Assembly: GCF_033115175.1 (NCBI RefSeq)
Contig: NC_084827.1
Coordinates: 152,141,701-152,205,700, forward strand
Reading direction: 5' to 3'
Origin: Lepus europaeus
Taxonomy: Eukaryota > Chordata > Mammalia > Lagomorpha > Leporidae
DNA: 64,000 bases
Positions 38,251 to 49,928 of the stretch are shown in pieces; positions within the stretch are counted from its first letter, which is position 1, and every line of letters starts with the position of its first letter. The translations under genes were made by a program, and so were the position numbers. The notes below the pieces were generated by a model. That model searched no databases. It saw only the letters and a list, made by a program, of their open reading frames with translations, and had not been told where the DNA came from.

Positions 38251-38305
38251 TGTGTACCGTATGTGTACTATATGTGTACCATATGTGTACTCCATGTGTA
38301 CCATG
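38251..38305 (+). repeat. 11-base tandem repeat, five units
   Basis: Five units of TGTGTACYRTA form: TGTGTACCGTA, TGTGTACTATA, TGTGTACCATA, TGTGTACTCCA, TGTGTACCATG. The third-from-last C/T alternates from unit to unit. Confidence 0.85.
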
Positions 38306-38385
38306 GGAGGAAAATCAGAATGATCATGAACCCTGGCTTAGTCAGTCATAGTTAACATTGAACACTGTGGGTTTTATCTTCCAGA

Positions 38386-38749
38386 ATTTTTTTTTAAGAT
38401 TTACTTATTTTACTTGAAAGTCAGAGTTACACAGTGAAAGGAGGAGAGGCAGAGAGAGAGAGAGAGAGAGGGGAGAGAGAGAGAGAGAGGTCTTCCATCA
38501 GCTGGTTCACTCCCCAAATGGCTGCAACTGCTGGAGCTGTGCCAATCCGAAGCCAGGAGCCAGGAGCTTCTTCCGGGTCTCCCCCCTGGGTGCAGGGGCC
38601 CAAGGACTTGAGCTGTCTTCTACTGCTTTCCCAGGCTATAGCAGAGAGCTGGATGGGGAGTGGAGCAGCCAGGACTCGAACTGGTGCCCATATGGGATGC
38701 TGGCACTGCAGGCAGCAGCCTTACCCGCTAAGCCACAGTGCCGGCCCCC
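38386..38749 (-). mobile_element. C-repeat SINE
   Basis: Antisense, with a long GA run at 38450-38490; ends CCACAGTGCCGGCCCCCC. Confidence 0.9.
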
Positions 38750-38909
38750 CAGGTTTTTATTATATATGAAAAACCCATGTGTGGGTGTGTCATTGACACT
38801 GTATGACATGCTCTGGTTTTCTTCAAAGTCATCTTTTAAATAAAGTGATTAATAATGCTGACTAAGGTGATTATATTTAATCTTATATATATTTAATCTT
38901 ATATATATG

Positions 38910-38965
38910 TTTAAAATATTTACTTATTTATTTTGAAAGGTAGAGTTACAGAGAGGCAGAGGCAG

Positions 38966-39011
<46 letters not shown>

Positions 39012-39268
39012 TCTTCCATATGCTGGTTCACACCCCAACTGGCCGCAATGTCTGGAGCTGCGCCGATCCAAAGCCAGGAGCAAGGAGCTTCTTCTGGGTC
39101 TCCTATGTGGATGCAGGGGCCCAAGGACTTGGGCCATCTTCAACTGCTTTCCCAGGCCATAGCAAAGAACTGGATCAGAAATGGAGCAACCGGGACTTGA
39201 ACTGTCACCCATATGGGATGCCAGCACTGCAGGTGATGACTTATCTACTGTGCTACAGGTCTGGCCCC
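38910..39268 (-). mobile_element. C-repeat SINE
   Basis: Antisense, with a (GA)n run of about 40 bases; flanked by TATATTTAATCTT and TATATTTAACCTT copies. Confidence 0.9.
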
Positions 39269-39485
39269 TATATTTAACCTTTTAATAAAAGCATTATTTT
39301 TTTTGTAGAGAAAGACTGAATGAGAAGTCATTCTGGCCTCTCTCTTTGTTAGCCATACTAACATTTGAAGCCTAGACAGTCTTTAGGAGAGCACCATTCA
39401 CCTGGTGAATTGAGAATTCTAAACAATCTTTTGTATGCTGGCAGTTCAAACTCTTTAAGAGTTTGTGAGACCAAGCTCCCCACCC

Positions 39486-39803
39486 TTTTTTTATTTTTTT
39501 GACAGGCAGAGTGGACAGTGAGAAAGAGAAAGACAGAGAGAAAGGTCTTCCTTTTCCATTGGTTCACTCCCCAATGGCCGCTGCACCGGCCAGAAGCCAG
39601 GAGCCAGGTGCTTCTCCTGGTCTCCCATGTGAGTGCAGGGCCCAAGGACCTGGGCCATCCTCCACTGCACTCCCGGGCCACAGCAGAGAGCTGGACTGGA
39701 AGAGGAGCAACCAGGACAGAATCCGGTGCCCCAACCAGGATTAGAACCCGGTGTGCTGGCACCGCAGGCAGAGGATTAGCCTAGTGAGCCGCGGCGCTGG
39801 CCC
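39486..39803 (-). mobile_element. C-repeat SINE, young type
   Basis: Antisense young copy ending GTGAGCCGCGGCGCTGGCCC. Confidence 0.9.
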
Positions 39804-40339
39804 ACCACCCTGTTACTTAAGACCCAATATAGTCAGTGCCGTTTGTAGGTGAGCGTTTGAGGATGATGATGAAATGTCACCATGTAAGCACTAATGTGAT
39901 TACCCAGATTTTTGACTATAGTGTGAAGGCTAAAAGAATTAGGACCCTAGAGAAACATCCTTTAAGTCACATAAATTCATGCAGACTCTGATTCTGATGG
40001 ATGGAAAAATGAGTAATCCTATGAAGAGGAAGTTAATCATCAGCACCGTAAAGTCAGGACATCATTGATTCTGAAAGAAGAAATTTAATGGTAAACATGT
40101 TTCAGTATCAATTATTAATTCTTTTAAAGGGTTCCCGTTGGCATTTGTCTTCCTCCAGTGGCAGGATGCCTGTTTTCTCTGGAGCCTCATGGGGTTTTGC
40201 CTCCCCTACAGATTGGCCTCTCATAAAGGATCCAGAGACTTCGCTAGGACTGTGGGTTGGGGGAGGTGTCCTTGAGAGGGTGTGATGCTGGATGAGGAAC
40301 TAGTCTTCAGGGAGCTGCAGCGTGAGGTGAGGTCTCTTA

Positions 40340-41457
40340 TTATCTGGTGCAGCCTTTTTCTATGGGACTGTTCATCTGGAATGAAAAACAGAAGAGAAGA
40401 AAGAAGAAGTGAGGGCATTATTATGACTTTATAATATCTTTTTTAACACATAAAGCCTACCTGAAGTTGAATTTGTTCCATGCTTAGGTCACACAAATCA
40501 GGAAGCCTGCCTTTGATCAGACACATCAATGCACCTACAATCCCAGCACTCAGCAAAATTTGTAGAATAAGATAGCCACTTTCTTCCCACTTCCCAGTGT
40601 CCTGATGACTTCCTCTCTGGGCAGGGGCTGGGGCCCTAAGAACCTATGGGCCCCAAAGATCCCTGTTGCTTCTAAGTTCCTAGGTACAGGGCAGCTGGTT
40701 TTCTCAGAAAACACCTGTAAATAACTGGTACCCTCAATCCCAGTCCCTCCACTAGCTCACTCTACTCTATAAAAAGAGAAACTCAGAGTATAGGCGTCCC
40801 TCACAGTATCCAGCAGATAACCAGTCCCTGGCAGGACTGCCCATGGAATGATAGAGTATGGGCTGGCTCTGGCTCATTTCTTAACCTATGCTACATAACG
40901 TTGTAGAATTTGTCCCAACCTCTTGCAAAGCCAATGGCACTTCTAAAGGATCCCTTAAGCAAATAACTACATTAAGACATATTGGGGACAAACTAAAATA
41001 CCTAGAAATGAAATATTTGTTCCAGTGGTTGGTGAGAGAGTTAATCTCATCTGCTGAATGCAAAGTCATGGGAATGTCTCTTAAGCCAGAGGCCTACACG
41101 CAAATCCTCTCAGTTGTTTCATCACCTTCTAATGTTGGAGCATCTAGGACCTGGCCTGGGTGGGAAATAGGGGTTAAAGAAGCTTTCAGGGGCTGCGCCA
41201 ATGCTTGATTGAGGAGCCAGCACTTGCAAATGATACCACTTGTGACCACTGACTGGGCCTGGCCTTACTTTCACACTGCTTCCTCTGAAGTTTTTTGTTT
41301 GTTACTTTTCATCACAGTACTATCCACCACTGTGAAGTTGTTGAACAGGCGGTATTTGTGGAGAGCACAGTCAGGGGAGCAATGGCGACACACATCCACA
41401 CGCACGTCTTCTGTACTTTCTGTTACTGCTTGTGTGGTCTTTGGAAAGTCACTTTCT
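40340..41457 (-). CDS. possible 3' end of an unidentified membrane-protein gene
   Basis: I do not recognise this and offer it as a hypothesis. Four minus-strand blocks have open frames and fitting splice sites: 41306-41457 (50 codons plus 2 bases, Cys-rich VDVCRHCSPDC, sequon NFT), 40886 to about 41055 (sequon NST, three Cys), 40461-40627 (55 codons) and a last block from 40375 to a TAA at 40340. Phases agree at every junction. The third block has a 21-residue hydrophobic segment (GYLILQILLSAGIVGALMCL) preceded by acidic and followed by basic residues, as in a type I membrane protein. The last intron (40376-40460, 85 bases) has a GTAGGC donor and a long pyrimidine tract before CAG. ATTAAA at 40084-40089 could be the polyadenylation signal. 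No 5' exons were identified. Chance open frames remain a real alternative. Confidence 0.3.
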
Positions 41458-41567
41458 CTAAGAGATAATGGATTTGGAAGAACATGGTAAGTTGTAAAGT
41501 AATACTAATGATTTAACAAATCATATTGTTTAAGAAAGAAAATCATTCATGACAGTTGTTACGGCAT

Positions 41568-41840
41568 GGGCTGGTGCCCTGGCTCACTTGGTTAATCCTC
41601 CGCCTTTGGTGCTGGCATCCAATATGGGCACCGGGTTCTAGTCCCAGTTGCTCCTCTTCCACTTCAGCTCTCTGCTGTGGCCCGGGGGGGCAGTGGAGGA
41701 TGGCCCAAGTGCTTGGGCCCCTGCACTCGCATGGGAGACCTGGAGGAAGCACAGCTCCAGACATTGCGGCATATGAAAGACTTCTCTCTCTCTCTCTCCA
41801 ACTCTACCTGTCAAATAAATGAATTAAAAAAAAAAAAAAA
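41568..41840 (+). mobile_element. C-repeat SINE, internally deleted
   Basis: GGGCTGGTGCCCTGGCTCAC to TGTCAAATAAATG; shorter than its class because the middle GGCTCCTGG block is missing. Confidence 0.87.
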
Positions 41841-42479
41841 GATGTTAAGGCAGACTTAGGTCAAAGGGGATTATGGAGATAGGTAAGGAGACCATTACTG
41901 TGGGATCTTGTAGTGGAGAAGAGAGATTGAACTCAATTCCTGCTCCAAGGATTAGTGGCGATTTATAGCCAAGGAGCAGAGTCTTACTCAAAGGTAAAGG
42001 ATTTCCAGCTAACGTGACTTGAGAGGATTATTGCTGAAGACAGACCATAGTGATCAGATACCAAGGGTGGGAGATAGTCACTAAATTAACTTAACAGGGT
42101 TTTTGCTAAAACTGGTGTCTACAAGAATGCAGAGAGAGAGGTACAGGGTGGATCTAGTCAAATAAAAGTCTCAGTGAACCCTGAGTAAAGTCTTGGTTGA
42201 GTCAATATTTTAATAAATGCTAAAATGATATTATTTGTAGCCTTGATAGTCAATTAATAATATATTTGTGTTTCTGGGCTTTGATGTTGTGGTGTCTGCA
42301 GTTTTGCTGATGGTGTGGAGACTAAATGTGATCAGTGGATCTTTTCATATATTGGAACACTTTGATGTAATTTAGCATAGATCTTTCATTAGGTCATTTT
42401 GACATTTGAGTCAAAAGATGACTATTGGTTCTTGTGTGTGATACTGAGCAAGGTACCAAGAGGAGAGGTAACGTCTGCG

Positions 42480-42640
42480 TGGATTGTGCAGTCAGAGTGG
42501 ACGAAATCGTTGAAGGCCACCCACTGCTGGTGGTTGATGGATCTGCCGCAGCACAAAACATCTAATTCTTTCTGTCTACAAAGCAGGACTGCATGTCAGA
42601 ATGGCAGTTGCACTCATGGAAAGTATTCTGCTATGGAACA
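42480..42640 (-). pseudogene. decayed gamma-crystallin exon 2 relic
   Basis: The minus strand matches the end of gamma-crystallin exon 2: CAGCAGTGGGTGGCC corresponds to the Gln-Gln-Trp-Met-Gly segment, followed by a Phe-x-Asp-x-Val-x-Ser pattern like LSDSVRS, and CTGCGGCAG upstream corresponds to the Leu-Arg-Arg segment. The frame is broken between these pieces. No exon 1, TATA box or exon 3 was found nearby. It lies between CRYGB and CRYGA, on the same strand as the cluster. It is far more diverged than the five live genes, so it is either an old dead copy or a remnant of a partial duplication. Confidence 0.6.
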
Positions 42641-43021
42641 TGCTGTGCAAATTATCAGGGAAATGCTCCAGAGAACATGCTACCGTGAGTTCATGACAAG
42701 CCCCTTCATTCCCACACAACTTAGCACTTAAGCATTGTCCTTCTCAAATGATTGTTTTCTTTTCTAGATTCTGCCTTAACAAAGTTATAAGCTCAAGGAT
42801 AAGGACCATGTGACATTTCTCTTGCTTAGAAATACTTATCAACTAAATGGGTCAATGGAGCCTTGGAAATATAAAAAATAGTTAAACCAATCATAAATCC
42901 TATTCCAACAATGACTCTCCTAAAGGTCACCCTATATGGATGTTCAGAGACACAGAAGTCACATATATATGTAGAGACCTGATTTCTCCCACCCATTCCT
43001 CACCACATTCACTGGTCCTTT

Positions 43022-43348
43022 TTTAAAAAATATATTTATTTTATTTATTTGAAAGAATTACAGAGCAGGGAGGGAGGGAGCAATAAATAGAGAGAACTTC
43101 CATCTGCTGGTTCACTCCCCAAATGGCCTCAATGGTTGGGGCTGGGCCAGGCCGAAGTCAGGAATCAGGAGCTTCATCCAGGTCTCCTATGTGGGTGCAG
43201 GGGCCTAAGCATTAGGGTCATCTTCAACTACCTTGCCAGGTGCATTAACAGGGAGCTGGATAGGGAGCAGAGACTTGAACAGGTGCTCATATGGGATTTG
43301 TGCCTTGCAGGCAGTGGCTTAACCCATTACACTGCAATGACAAGCCAG
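43022..43348 (-). mobile_element. C-repeat SINE
   Basis: Antisense: CATCTGCTGGTTCACTCCCC, GGGCCAGGCCGAAGTCAGGA. Confidence 0.83.
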
Positions 43349-43359
43349 TGGCTCTTTGT

Positions 43360-43673
43360 TTTAAAAATGTTTATTTATTTATTTAAAAGGGTGGAGGTAG
43401 AGACATCATCCATCCATTGAATGCTCACAACAGCTGAGGCTGGGCTGGGCTGAAGCTGGGAGCCTGGACCTCTATCCAGGTCTCCCTTGTGAGTGTAGGG
43501 GCTCAATCAGGTGTTTGGGCCATCATTTGCAGCCCTGGGATGCACAGGATGGCCAAGTTCCAGTAGGAAGCTGGATTGGAAGCAGAGTAGCCTGGACACA
43601 AACCACGCACGCCGTTATGAGAAGGAGGCATTCCAAGTGGAAGCTTAACTCACTGTGCTTCAAGGCCTACCCC
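43360..43673 (-). mobile_element. C-repeat SINE, older
   Basis: Second antisense copy right beside the previous one: GGGCTGGGCTGAAGCTGGGA. Confidence 0.75.
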
Positions 43674-44227
43674 ACATTCACTTGTTCTGATACCGTTATT
43701 TCTTTCCTGTCCCTGATAAACCAGGAAGACTAAAGGGAGGTAAAAATAATGTGTGTGGGAGTGGGGACAGGAGGAGGGAGGTGGAAGGGTTTGCTAGGAA
43801 GAGCAAGAACACAACAATCACGCCTGTTAAGGTCTTAGGAGATACTCAATGGCTCACATAGAGAGATTGTAGGGAAGGGTTGGAAAAGAGTGAAAATGGT
43901 GGTGGAGGAGGATTGGAGATGACAAGCAGCATTTTTGTGAAAGAAAATAGTGAAAGAAATTTCTAGCCACGTCCTTGCATTTTAGAAGATGGTTGGATCA
44001 ATGGAATGAGACACTGGGTCTCATATTCCACAAGACATGACTTGCTACATCTTTGTATTATCAGCCAGCATATCTCATCCTAGAATCTGAGGGACATTAA
44101 TAGGGTAAAGACAGTGCCTGAGCCTTTTATAACAAATATTTGAATATCCAGTTTAACTTTGAATTTAGAGAAGTGTTTCTTTTTCTCTCAAAAATAAATA
44201 CAAAATTCTTTCTTAAAAAGACAGGCC

Positions 44228-44546
44228 TTTTTAAAAAAATATTTTCTTTCTCGAAATTCTTTGAGAGACAGAGACAGATAGATAGAGAAATCCCACCTAC
44301 TAGTTCATTCTCCAAATGCCTGCAACAGCTAAGGCTAGGCTGAGGCAACTGCTGGGAGCCAGGAACACAATCCAAGTCTCCTACATAGATGGCAGGAACC
44401 CAGTCACTTGAGGCATCACTGCTGCCTCTCAGCATCTGCATTGGCGGAAGCTGGAGTCAAGACCTGGAGCTGGGAATTGAACCGACGCACTCTGATGTGG
44501 TATGCAAGTGTCTAACTGACGGCTTAACCCCTAGGCTAAATGGCCA
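44228..44546 (-). mobile_element. C-repeat SINE, older
   Basis: Antisense, diverged: AGTTCATTCTCCAAATGCCT, GTGTCTAACTGACGGCTTAA. Confidence 0.72.
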
Positions 44547-44934
44547 CACTGACTGGTCTTGTTTAAGTAAAAAAAAAATTATCAAGCCATTAAAGGTCCT
44601 CTAGCAATTTATGTTTAAAATAAACTTGCATATCAAAATATTTCAATAGATCTAATAATACTCTGGCTTCTTCCAAAATAAAATCATTCATTTAGGAGCC
44701 ATCAAAGTTTACATCCCACTCCCAATACAAATGTTTTGGTTCAGAATCTGGGCTTTCCTGTAACATTTGCAGACTTCTTTTCCTGGCTTCCTGGCAACCA
44801 GCTGTGTTTTCAGCATATGAATCTTCATATATGATCATTATTGATGTGGCCCAGCAGAAGGAAGCCACAGTAGCTTTCATTTCAGTCAGTGGGGTTAAAC
44901 TCACAGCAAACTTTGCACTCATTTAGCTCATGAT

Positions 44935-45010
44935 GATAAAAATAATAGCAGCTCCTAATGATAGCTTATTCTATAACAAGTGCCTAGCATGTTCCACACA
45001 GGGTACCACA
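44935..45010 (-). mobile_element. MIR-like fragment
   Basis: TAATAGCAGCTCCTAATGAT and AAGTGCCTAGCATGTTCC fit an antisense MIR 3' part. Confidence 0.35.
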
Positions 45011-45999
45011 TGTAGTCAACCCAGCACGATTATCAGGACTGCCCCAAATACAGCATTTGAGAGATCTGGACAAAGAGATTAGAGACCTCTTTCCCTCTCC
45101 ACTGACTACCTTTCACTCTTCCTGTTGCCTCACATGTCCAAGGTCTACCCACATGCCACTCCCCTGGCAAATGGCTGCCCTTTGGCTACCAGTGGCCTCG
45201 GGAGGATAGCTCTCATAAAGACTTAGATCCCAGAAGTGAGCTTGGGTTTACAAGGAGGGATTTCTGGAGATCCAGGTTTTAGGAGTATGGGCTACCAGGA
45301 GAGGTGTGGACATGTCCCATGCTCCTGCAAACTCCTGCCCATGGGAAAGAGTTCAGCTAGACGAGGCAAGAGTGAACTTCTCTGAATAACCCAGGCTAGG
45401 GATTCTGATAGACCAGGTCTAATTGCAGTAGTGGTCACTCTGGAGAAATAAATACAGAAAGGTACCCACAGCTAGTGAGTGGAGGAATTAGGAATTGAAA
45501 TCAATTCTATTTGCTGTTAAGACCCAGGATAATTGCCTCTTCATACATCAATGGTCTATTTAGATGGTATCTTTTCAGATCTGCATATTGCATCTTTTCT
45601 CATATATTTCTCATAGTCAAATTTCATACTTTTTAAGAAATGTCTACAAGGCATAAAACCCAAATAGCCTGCTATGTCACTACCAACCCTGAGAATCTTT
45701 GGCTATAACAGGAGTTCTAGTAAATTCTAGTGAATTGATCAACTGGTTTCTTAATCTCACTCTAAGGGCTCAGTATCTGAGTGTGAAGGGCTTTGTAATT
45801 CTTGGTTCACCTCTTTGTGTGTAATCTTCTAAGACAGCAGTAATGGATGACTGTCAAAAGGAGATCAAAGATGTTCACATCTCCTTTCATTAGAGAAAAT
45901 TTCTAGAAACAGGTTATTTATTTTGACCTTTTTATAATACCCACACATATAGCACAACTAGCACAAAACTGTTAAAAAGGTAATTCCAATTTGTTGACT

Positions 46000-46165
46000 G
46001 CTACCATATGCTAGCTTATTTATAGAAGACACTGTTCACTCCTCATGCGAATGTGAAAGTGGAAAACCTGAGGCTGAGGAGTATCATGAACTTGCTCAAG
46101 ATCACACAGCCAGTAGGCAGTCCTGCCAGAACCCAAGTCCATGAACCTGAAAGCATACATCGGTA
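46000..46165 (-). mobile_element. MIR SINE
   Basis: GGAAAACCTGAGGCTGAGGA, TTGCTCAAGATCACACAGCC and GCCAGAACCCAAGTCC are antisense MIR. Confidence 0.65.
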
Positions 46166-46648
46166 ACCATTGACACACCCCACCTAAAACCCAATATTCT
46201 CCATGTGTCAGAGCTAGGAGGAAACTTGGAGCTCATCTTGTCCACATTCCTCATTTTATAGAGAGGGACACTTAACCTCGGCTTTGTTAGATAAAACGTA
46301 GTTTTCTAAACCTATCTATTCACTCAGATTAAAACAAAACAAAACTTCAAGCTAACAAATTATTTTCAGTGAGACACATCACATACTTTTCCCTTGTTTA
46401 TTCAAATAGAACTCATATTTTGTTACTCACGTGAGTACAACATAGAAGGACCTTGGTTAGCAGTACCAAAATCACAAATCTAAATATTTGGTGTTGGTGA
46501 GAGTACAAACGTTTTGATAATATGTATAACTTCCTCCTATTCTTGATTTATCCTGTATGTTTCTTCAACAGGAGGAATTCTGTTTAAAATGGATCTTCAT
46601 TATTTAATTGTGAGCAGGGCATTAATTTTTTAAAAAACAGCTTTACTG

Positions 46649-46912
46649 TCTGCCAGCATTGTGGTGTAACAGGTTAAGCTGCTGACTACAAAGCCAGCAT
46701 CCAATATGGGTGCTGGGTTGAGTCCCAGCTGCTCCATTTCCAATCCAGCTCTCTGCTAATGTTCCTGGGAAAGCAGCAGAGGAGAGTCCAAGTACTTGGG
46801 CCCCTGAATGCATGTGGGAGACCTGGATGAAATTCTGGGCTCCTGGCTTCGGTCTGGCCCAGCTAGCTCCAGCCATTGTAGCCATTTGGGGAGTGAACCA
46901 GCAGATGGACGA

Positions 46913-46945
<33 letters not shown>

Positions 46946-47004
46946 GTGTGTGTGTGTCTCCCTCTCTCTCTGTGACTCTGGCTTTCAAATAAAAAAAAAA
47001 AAGA
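46649..47004 (+). mobile_element. C-repeat SINE
   Basis: TGCCAGCATTGTGGTGTAAC to a poly-A tail; ACAGCTTTA flanks it on both sides. It sits at the edge of the antisense LINE-1. Confidence 0.9.
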
Positions 47005-47323
47005 GACAGCTTTATTGAGATATAATTCCCAAACAGTTCATGCATGTAAAGCATACAATTCTGTGGTTTCAACGTATTTACATATAAGTAATTCATTGCT
47101 ACAGTCAACTTTAGAACACGTTCATCACCATGAAGAAAAAGCCTGTACTCTTTAGCAATCACTTCTTTACCATTCATTGCCCAAGCCCTGAGCAATCACA
47201 CACCTGCTTACTGTCTACAGATTTGCTCATCCTGGGTATTTTACATATATGAAATCATATAATATATGGTCCTATGTCACTGGCTTCTTTTAGGTTCATT
47301 CATGTTGTAGCATGTAATAGTGC

Positions 47324-47629
47324 TTTTTTTTAAAAAAAAAGATTTTTCATTATTTATTTTGAAAGTTGGAGTTACTGAGAGGCAAAAACAGAGAGACAGA
47401 GAGGTCTTCCACCTGCTGTTTCACGCCCAAGATGGCTGCAATGGCCAGGGCTGGGCCAGGTTGAAGCCAGGAGCCAAGGGCTTCTAGGTCTCCCATGGCA
47501 GAGCCCCAAACACTTCCACTGCTTTTCCCAGGTCATTAACAGGAAGCAGGATTGGAAATGGAACATTCAGGACATGAACTGGCCCCCATGTAGTCAACAG
47601 CTTTACCTGATATGACACAACACTGGCCT
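47324..47629 (-). mobile_element. C-repeat SINE inside LINE-1
   Basis: Antisense: CACCTGCTGTTTCACGCCCA to CACAACACTGGCC; LINE-1 sequence resumes after it. Confidence 0.85.
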
Positions 47630-47787
47630 TGCCTTCTTCCTTTTATGGCCAAATAATATTCTATTGCATATCACATTTTGTTTATCCAATAATCCATGGA
47701 CGTTGGACTTTTGGGTATTTCTTCCTTTTGGCTATTGTGAATAGTGCTGCTATGAACGTCCGTTTGCTTCAACATCTGTTTTCTTTC

Positions 47788-48125
47788 TTTCTTTTTTTTT
47801 TTTTAGAAATACATTTATTTATTTGAAAGTCAGTGTTACACAGAGAGAGGAGAGGCAGAGAGAGAGAGAGAGGTCTTCCATCCGCTGGTTCACTCCCCAA
47901 TTGGCTGCAGTGGTTGGAGCAGCGCTGATCCAAAGCCAGGAGCCGGGAGCTTCCTCCAGGTCTTCCCATATGGGTGCAGAGGCCCAAGCACGTGGGCCAC
48001 CCTCCACTGCTTTCCTAGGTCATAGCAGAGAGCTAGATTGGAAGTGGAGCCGCTGGGACTTGAACTGGCACCCATATGGGATGCCGCCATGCAAGTGATG
48101 GCTTTACTTGCTGCACCACAGCAAG
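47788..48125 (-). mobile_element. C-repeat SINE inside LINE-1
   Basis: Antisense: TCCGCTGGTTCACTCCCCAA, CTTGAACTGGCACCCATATG. Confidence 0.9.
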
Positions 48126-48132
48126 TAAAGTA

Positions 48133-48453
48133 ATATTTTAAAAAATATTTATTTATATGAAAAGCATAGAGATAGAGCTAAGGAGAGCTCTCCTGTCTAC
48201 TGGTTCACTTCCCAAATGTCCATAACAATTGGGACTGGGCCAAGCCAAAGTCAGGAGTGAGAACTCAGTCCAGGTCTCCTGCATGGATGGCAGGGACCCA
48301 ACTAGTTGGCATCCCCTGTTGCCTCCCAAGGTATACATTAGGAGGAAGCTGGAACTGGGGGGATAGGAGTGAATCTGGGACTCAAACCCAAACAATTCAA
48401 TGTGGGGTGCAGGTGTCCAAAGCAGTGGCTTAACTGCTTTGCCAAATGCTCAC
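48133..48453 (-). mobile_element. C-repeat SINE, older
   Basis: Antisense: GGGACTGGGCCAAGCCAAAG, GTGGCTTAACTGCTTTGCCA. Confidence 0.75.
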
Positions 48454-48462
48454 CACTGATGC

Positions 48463-48798
48463 TTTTTTTTTTTTTTTAAATTTATTTGACAAGTAGAGAT
48501 ATAGATAGTGAGAGACAGACAGACAGACAGAGAAAAAGATCTTCCTTCCATTGGTTCACCCCCCAAATGGCTGCTATGGCCGGCACTGTGCCGATCCAAA
48601 GCCAGGAGCCAGGTGCTTCCTCCTGGTCTCCCATGCAGGTGCAGGTGCCCAAGCACTTGGGCCATCCTCTACTGCCCTCCTGGGTCACAGCAGAGAGCTG
48701 GACTGGAAGAGGAGCAACCGGGACTAGAACCCGGCACCCATATTGGATGCCAGCACCAAAGGCGGAGGATTAACCAAGTGAGCCACGGCGCCGGCCCT
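48463..48798 (-). mobile_element. C-repeat SINE, young type
   Basis: Antisense young copy ending GCCACGGCGCCGGCCCTG; CACTGATGCTTT and CACTAATGCTTT flank it as a target duplication. Confidence 0.92.
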
Positions 48799-48916
48799 GC
48801 CACTAATGCTTTCTTGAAAATGTCCCTTGATGCATAAAATTTTTAAATTTTGATGAAGTATAATTTATTCTTTTGTTGCATGTGCTTTTGGTGTCGTGGT
48901 TAAGAAATCATTGTCT

Positions 48917-49263
48917 GGGCCGGCGCCGTGGCTTAACAGGCTAATCCTCCACCTTGCGGCTCCGGCACACCAGGTTCTAGTCCAGGTCGGGGCGCCGGAT
49001 TCTGTCCCGGTTGCCCCTCTTCCAGGCCAGCTCTCTGCTGTGGTCCCGGAGTGCAGTGGAGGATGGCCCAAGTGCTTGGGCCCTGCACCCCATGGGAGAC
49101 CAGGAGAAGCACCTGGCTCCTGCCTTGGGATCAGCACGGTGCGCCAGCTGCAGTGCGCCGGCTGCGATGGCCATTGGAGGGTGAACCAACGGCAAAGGAA
49201 GACCTTTCTCTCTGTCTCTCTCTCTCACTATCCACTCTGCCTGTCCAAAAAAAAAGAAAAGAA
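48917..49263 (+). mobile_element. C-repeat SINE, young type (first of three at one site)
   Basis: Flanked by the perfect 15-base duplication AAGAAATCATTGTCT at 48902-48916 and 49264-49278. Confidence 0.95.
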
Positions 49264-49278
49264 AAGAAATCATTGTCT

Positions 49279-49572
49279 AGGGGCCAACACTTTGGCGTAG
49301 CAGGTTAAGCTGCGCCCACAGTGTAGGCATCCCACATGGACGCCAGTTCAAGTCCCGGCTGCTCCACTTCTGATCCAGCTTTCTGCTATGGCTTGGGAAA
49401 GCAGTAGAAGATGGCTCAATCCTTGAAGAAGCTCCTGGCTCTTGGCTTCAGGTTGGCCCAGCTCCAGCCATTGCTGCCATTTGGGGAGTGAACCAACAGA
49501 TTGAAGACTTCTCTCTCTCTGCCTCTGCCTCTCTCTAACTCTGCCTTTCAAATAAATAAATAAATCTTTAAA
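49279..49572 (+). mobile_element. C-repeat SINE (second of three at one site)
   Basis: GGGGCCAACACTTTGGCGTA to AAATAAATAAATCTTTAAA, an older subfamily than its two neighbours; followed by another AAATCATTGTCT at 49573-49584. Confidence 0.93.
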
Positions 49573-49584
49573 AAATCATTGTCT

Positions 49585-49928
49585 AGCTGGCGCCGTGGCT
49601 CACTAGGCTAATCCTCTGCCTTGCGGCGCCGGCACACCAGGTTCTAGTCTCGGTCGGGGCACCGATCCTATCCCGGTTGCCCCTCTTCCAGGCCAGCTCT
49701 CTGCTGTGGCCAGGGAGTGCAGTGGAGGATGGCCCAAGTGCTTGGGCTCTGCACCCCATGGGAGACCAGGAGAAGCACCTGGCTCCTGCCATCGGATCAG
49801 CGCGGTGCGCCGGCCGCAGCGCGCCTACCGCAGCGGCCATTGGAGGGTGAACCAACGGCAAAGGAAGACCTTTCTCTCTGTCTCTCTCTCACTGTCCACT
49901 CTGCCTGTCAAAAATTAAAAAAAAAAAA
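49585..49928 (+). mobile_element. C-repeat SINE, young type (third of three at one site)
   Basis: AGCTGGCGCCGTGGCTCACT to poly-A; followed by AAATCATTGTC at 49929-49939, the fourth copy of the target. Confidence 0.93.

Larger units (their letters stand above)
36100..38385. other. CRYGB upstream intergenic DNA
   Basis: Holds an L2 scrap and the 11-base tandem repeat. The 37200-38320 part looks like a very old repeat but I cannot assign it. Confidence 0.4.

Noticed and set aside
40221-40372. Alternative frame (DEQSHRKRL...) through the last block of the possible membrane-protein gene
   Set aside because: It is open for about 50 codons, but its phase does not fit the 40461 donor; the in-phase reading stops at 40340. 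The longer frame stays possible only if a different donor is used.
44692-44922. 76-codon minus-strand frame
   Set aside because: No flanking splice sites of quality and no recognisable domain; adjoins a MIR-like scrap.
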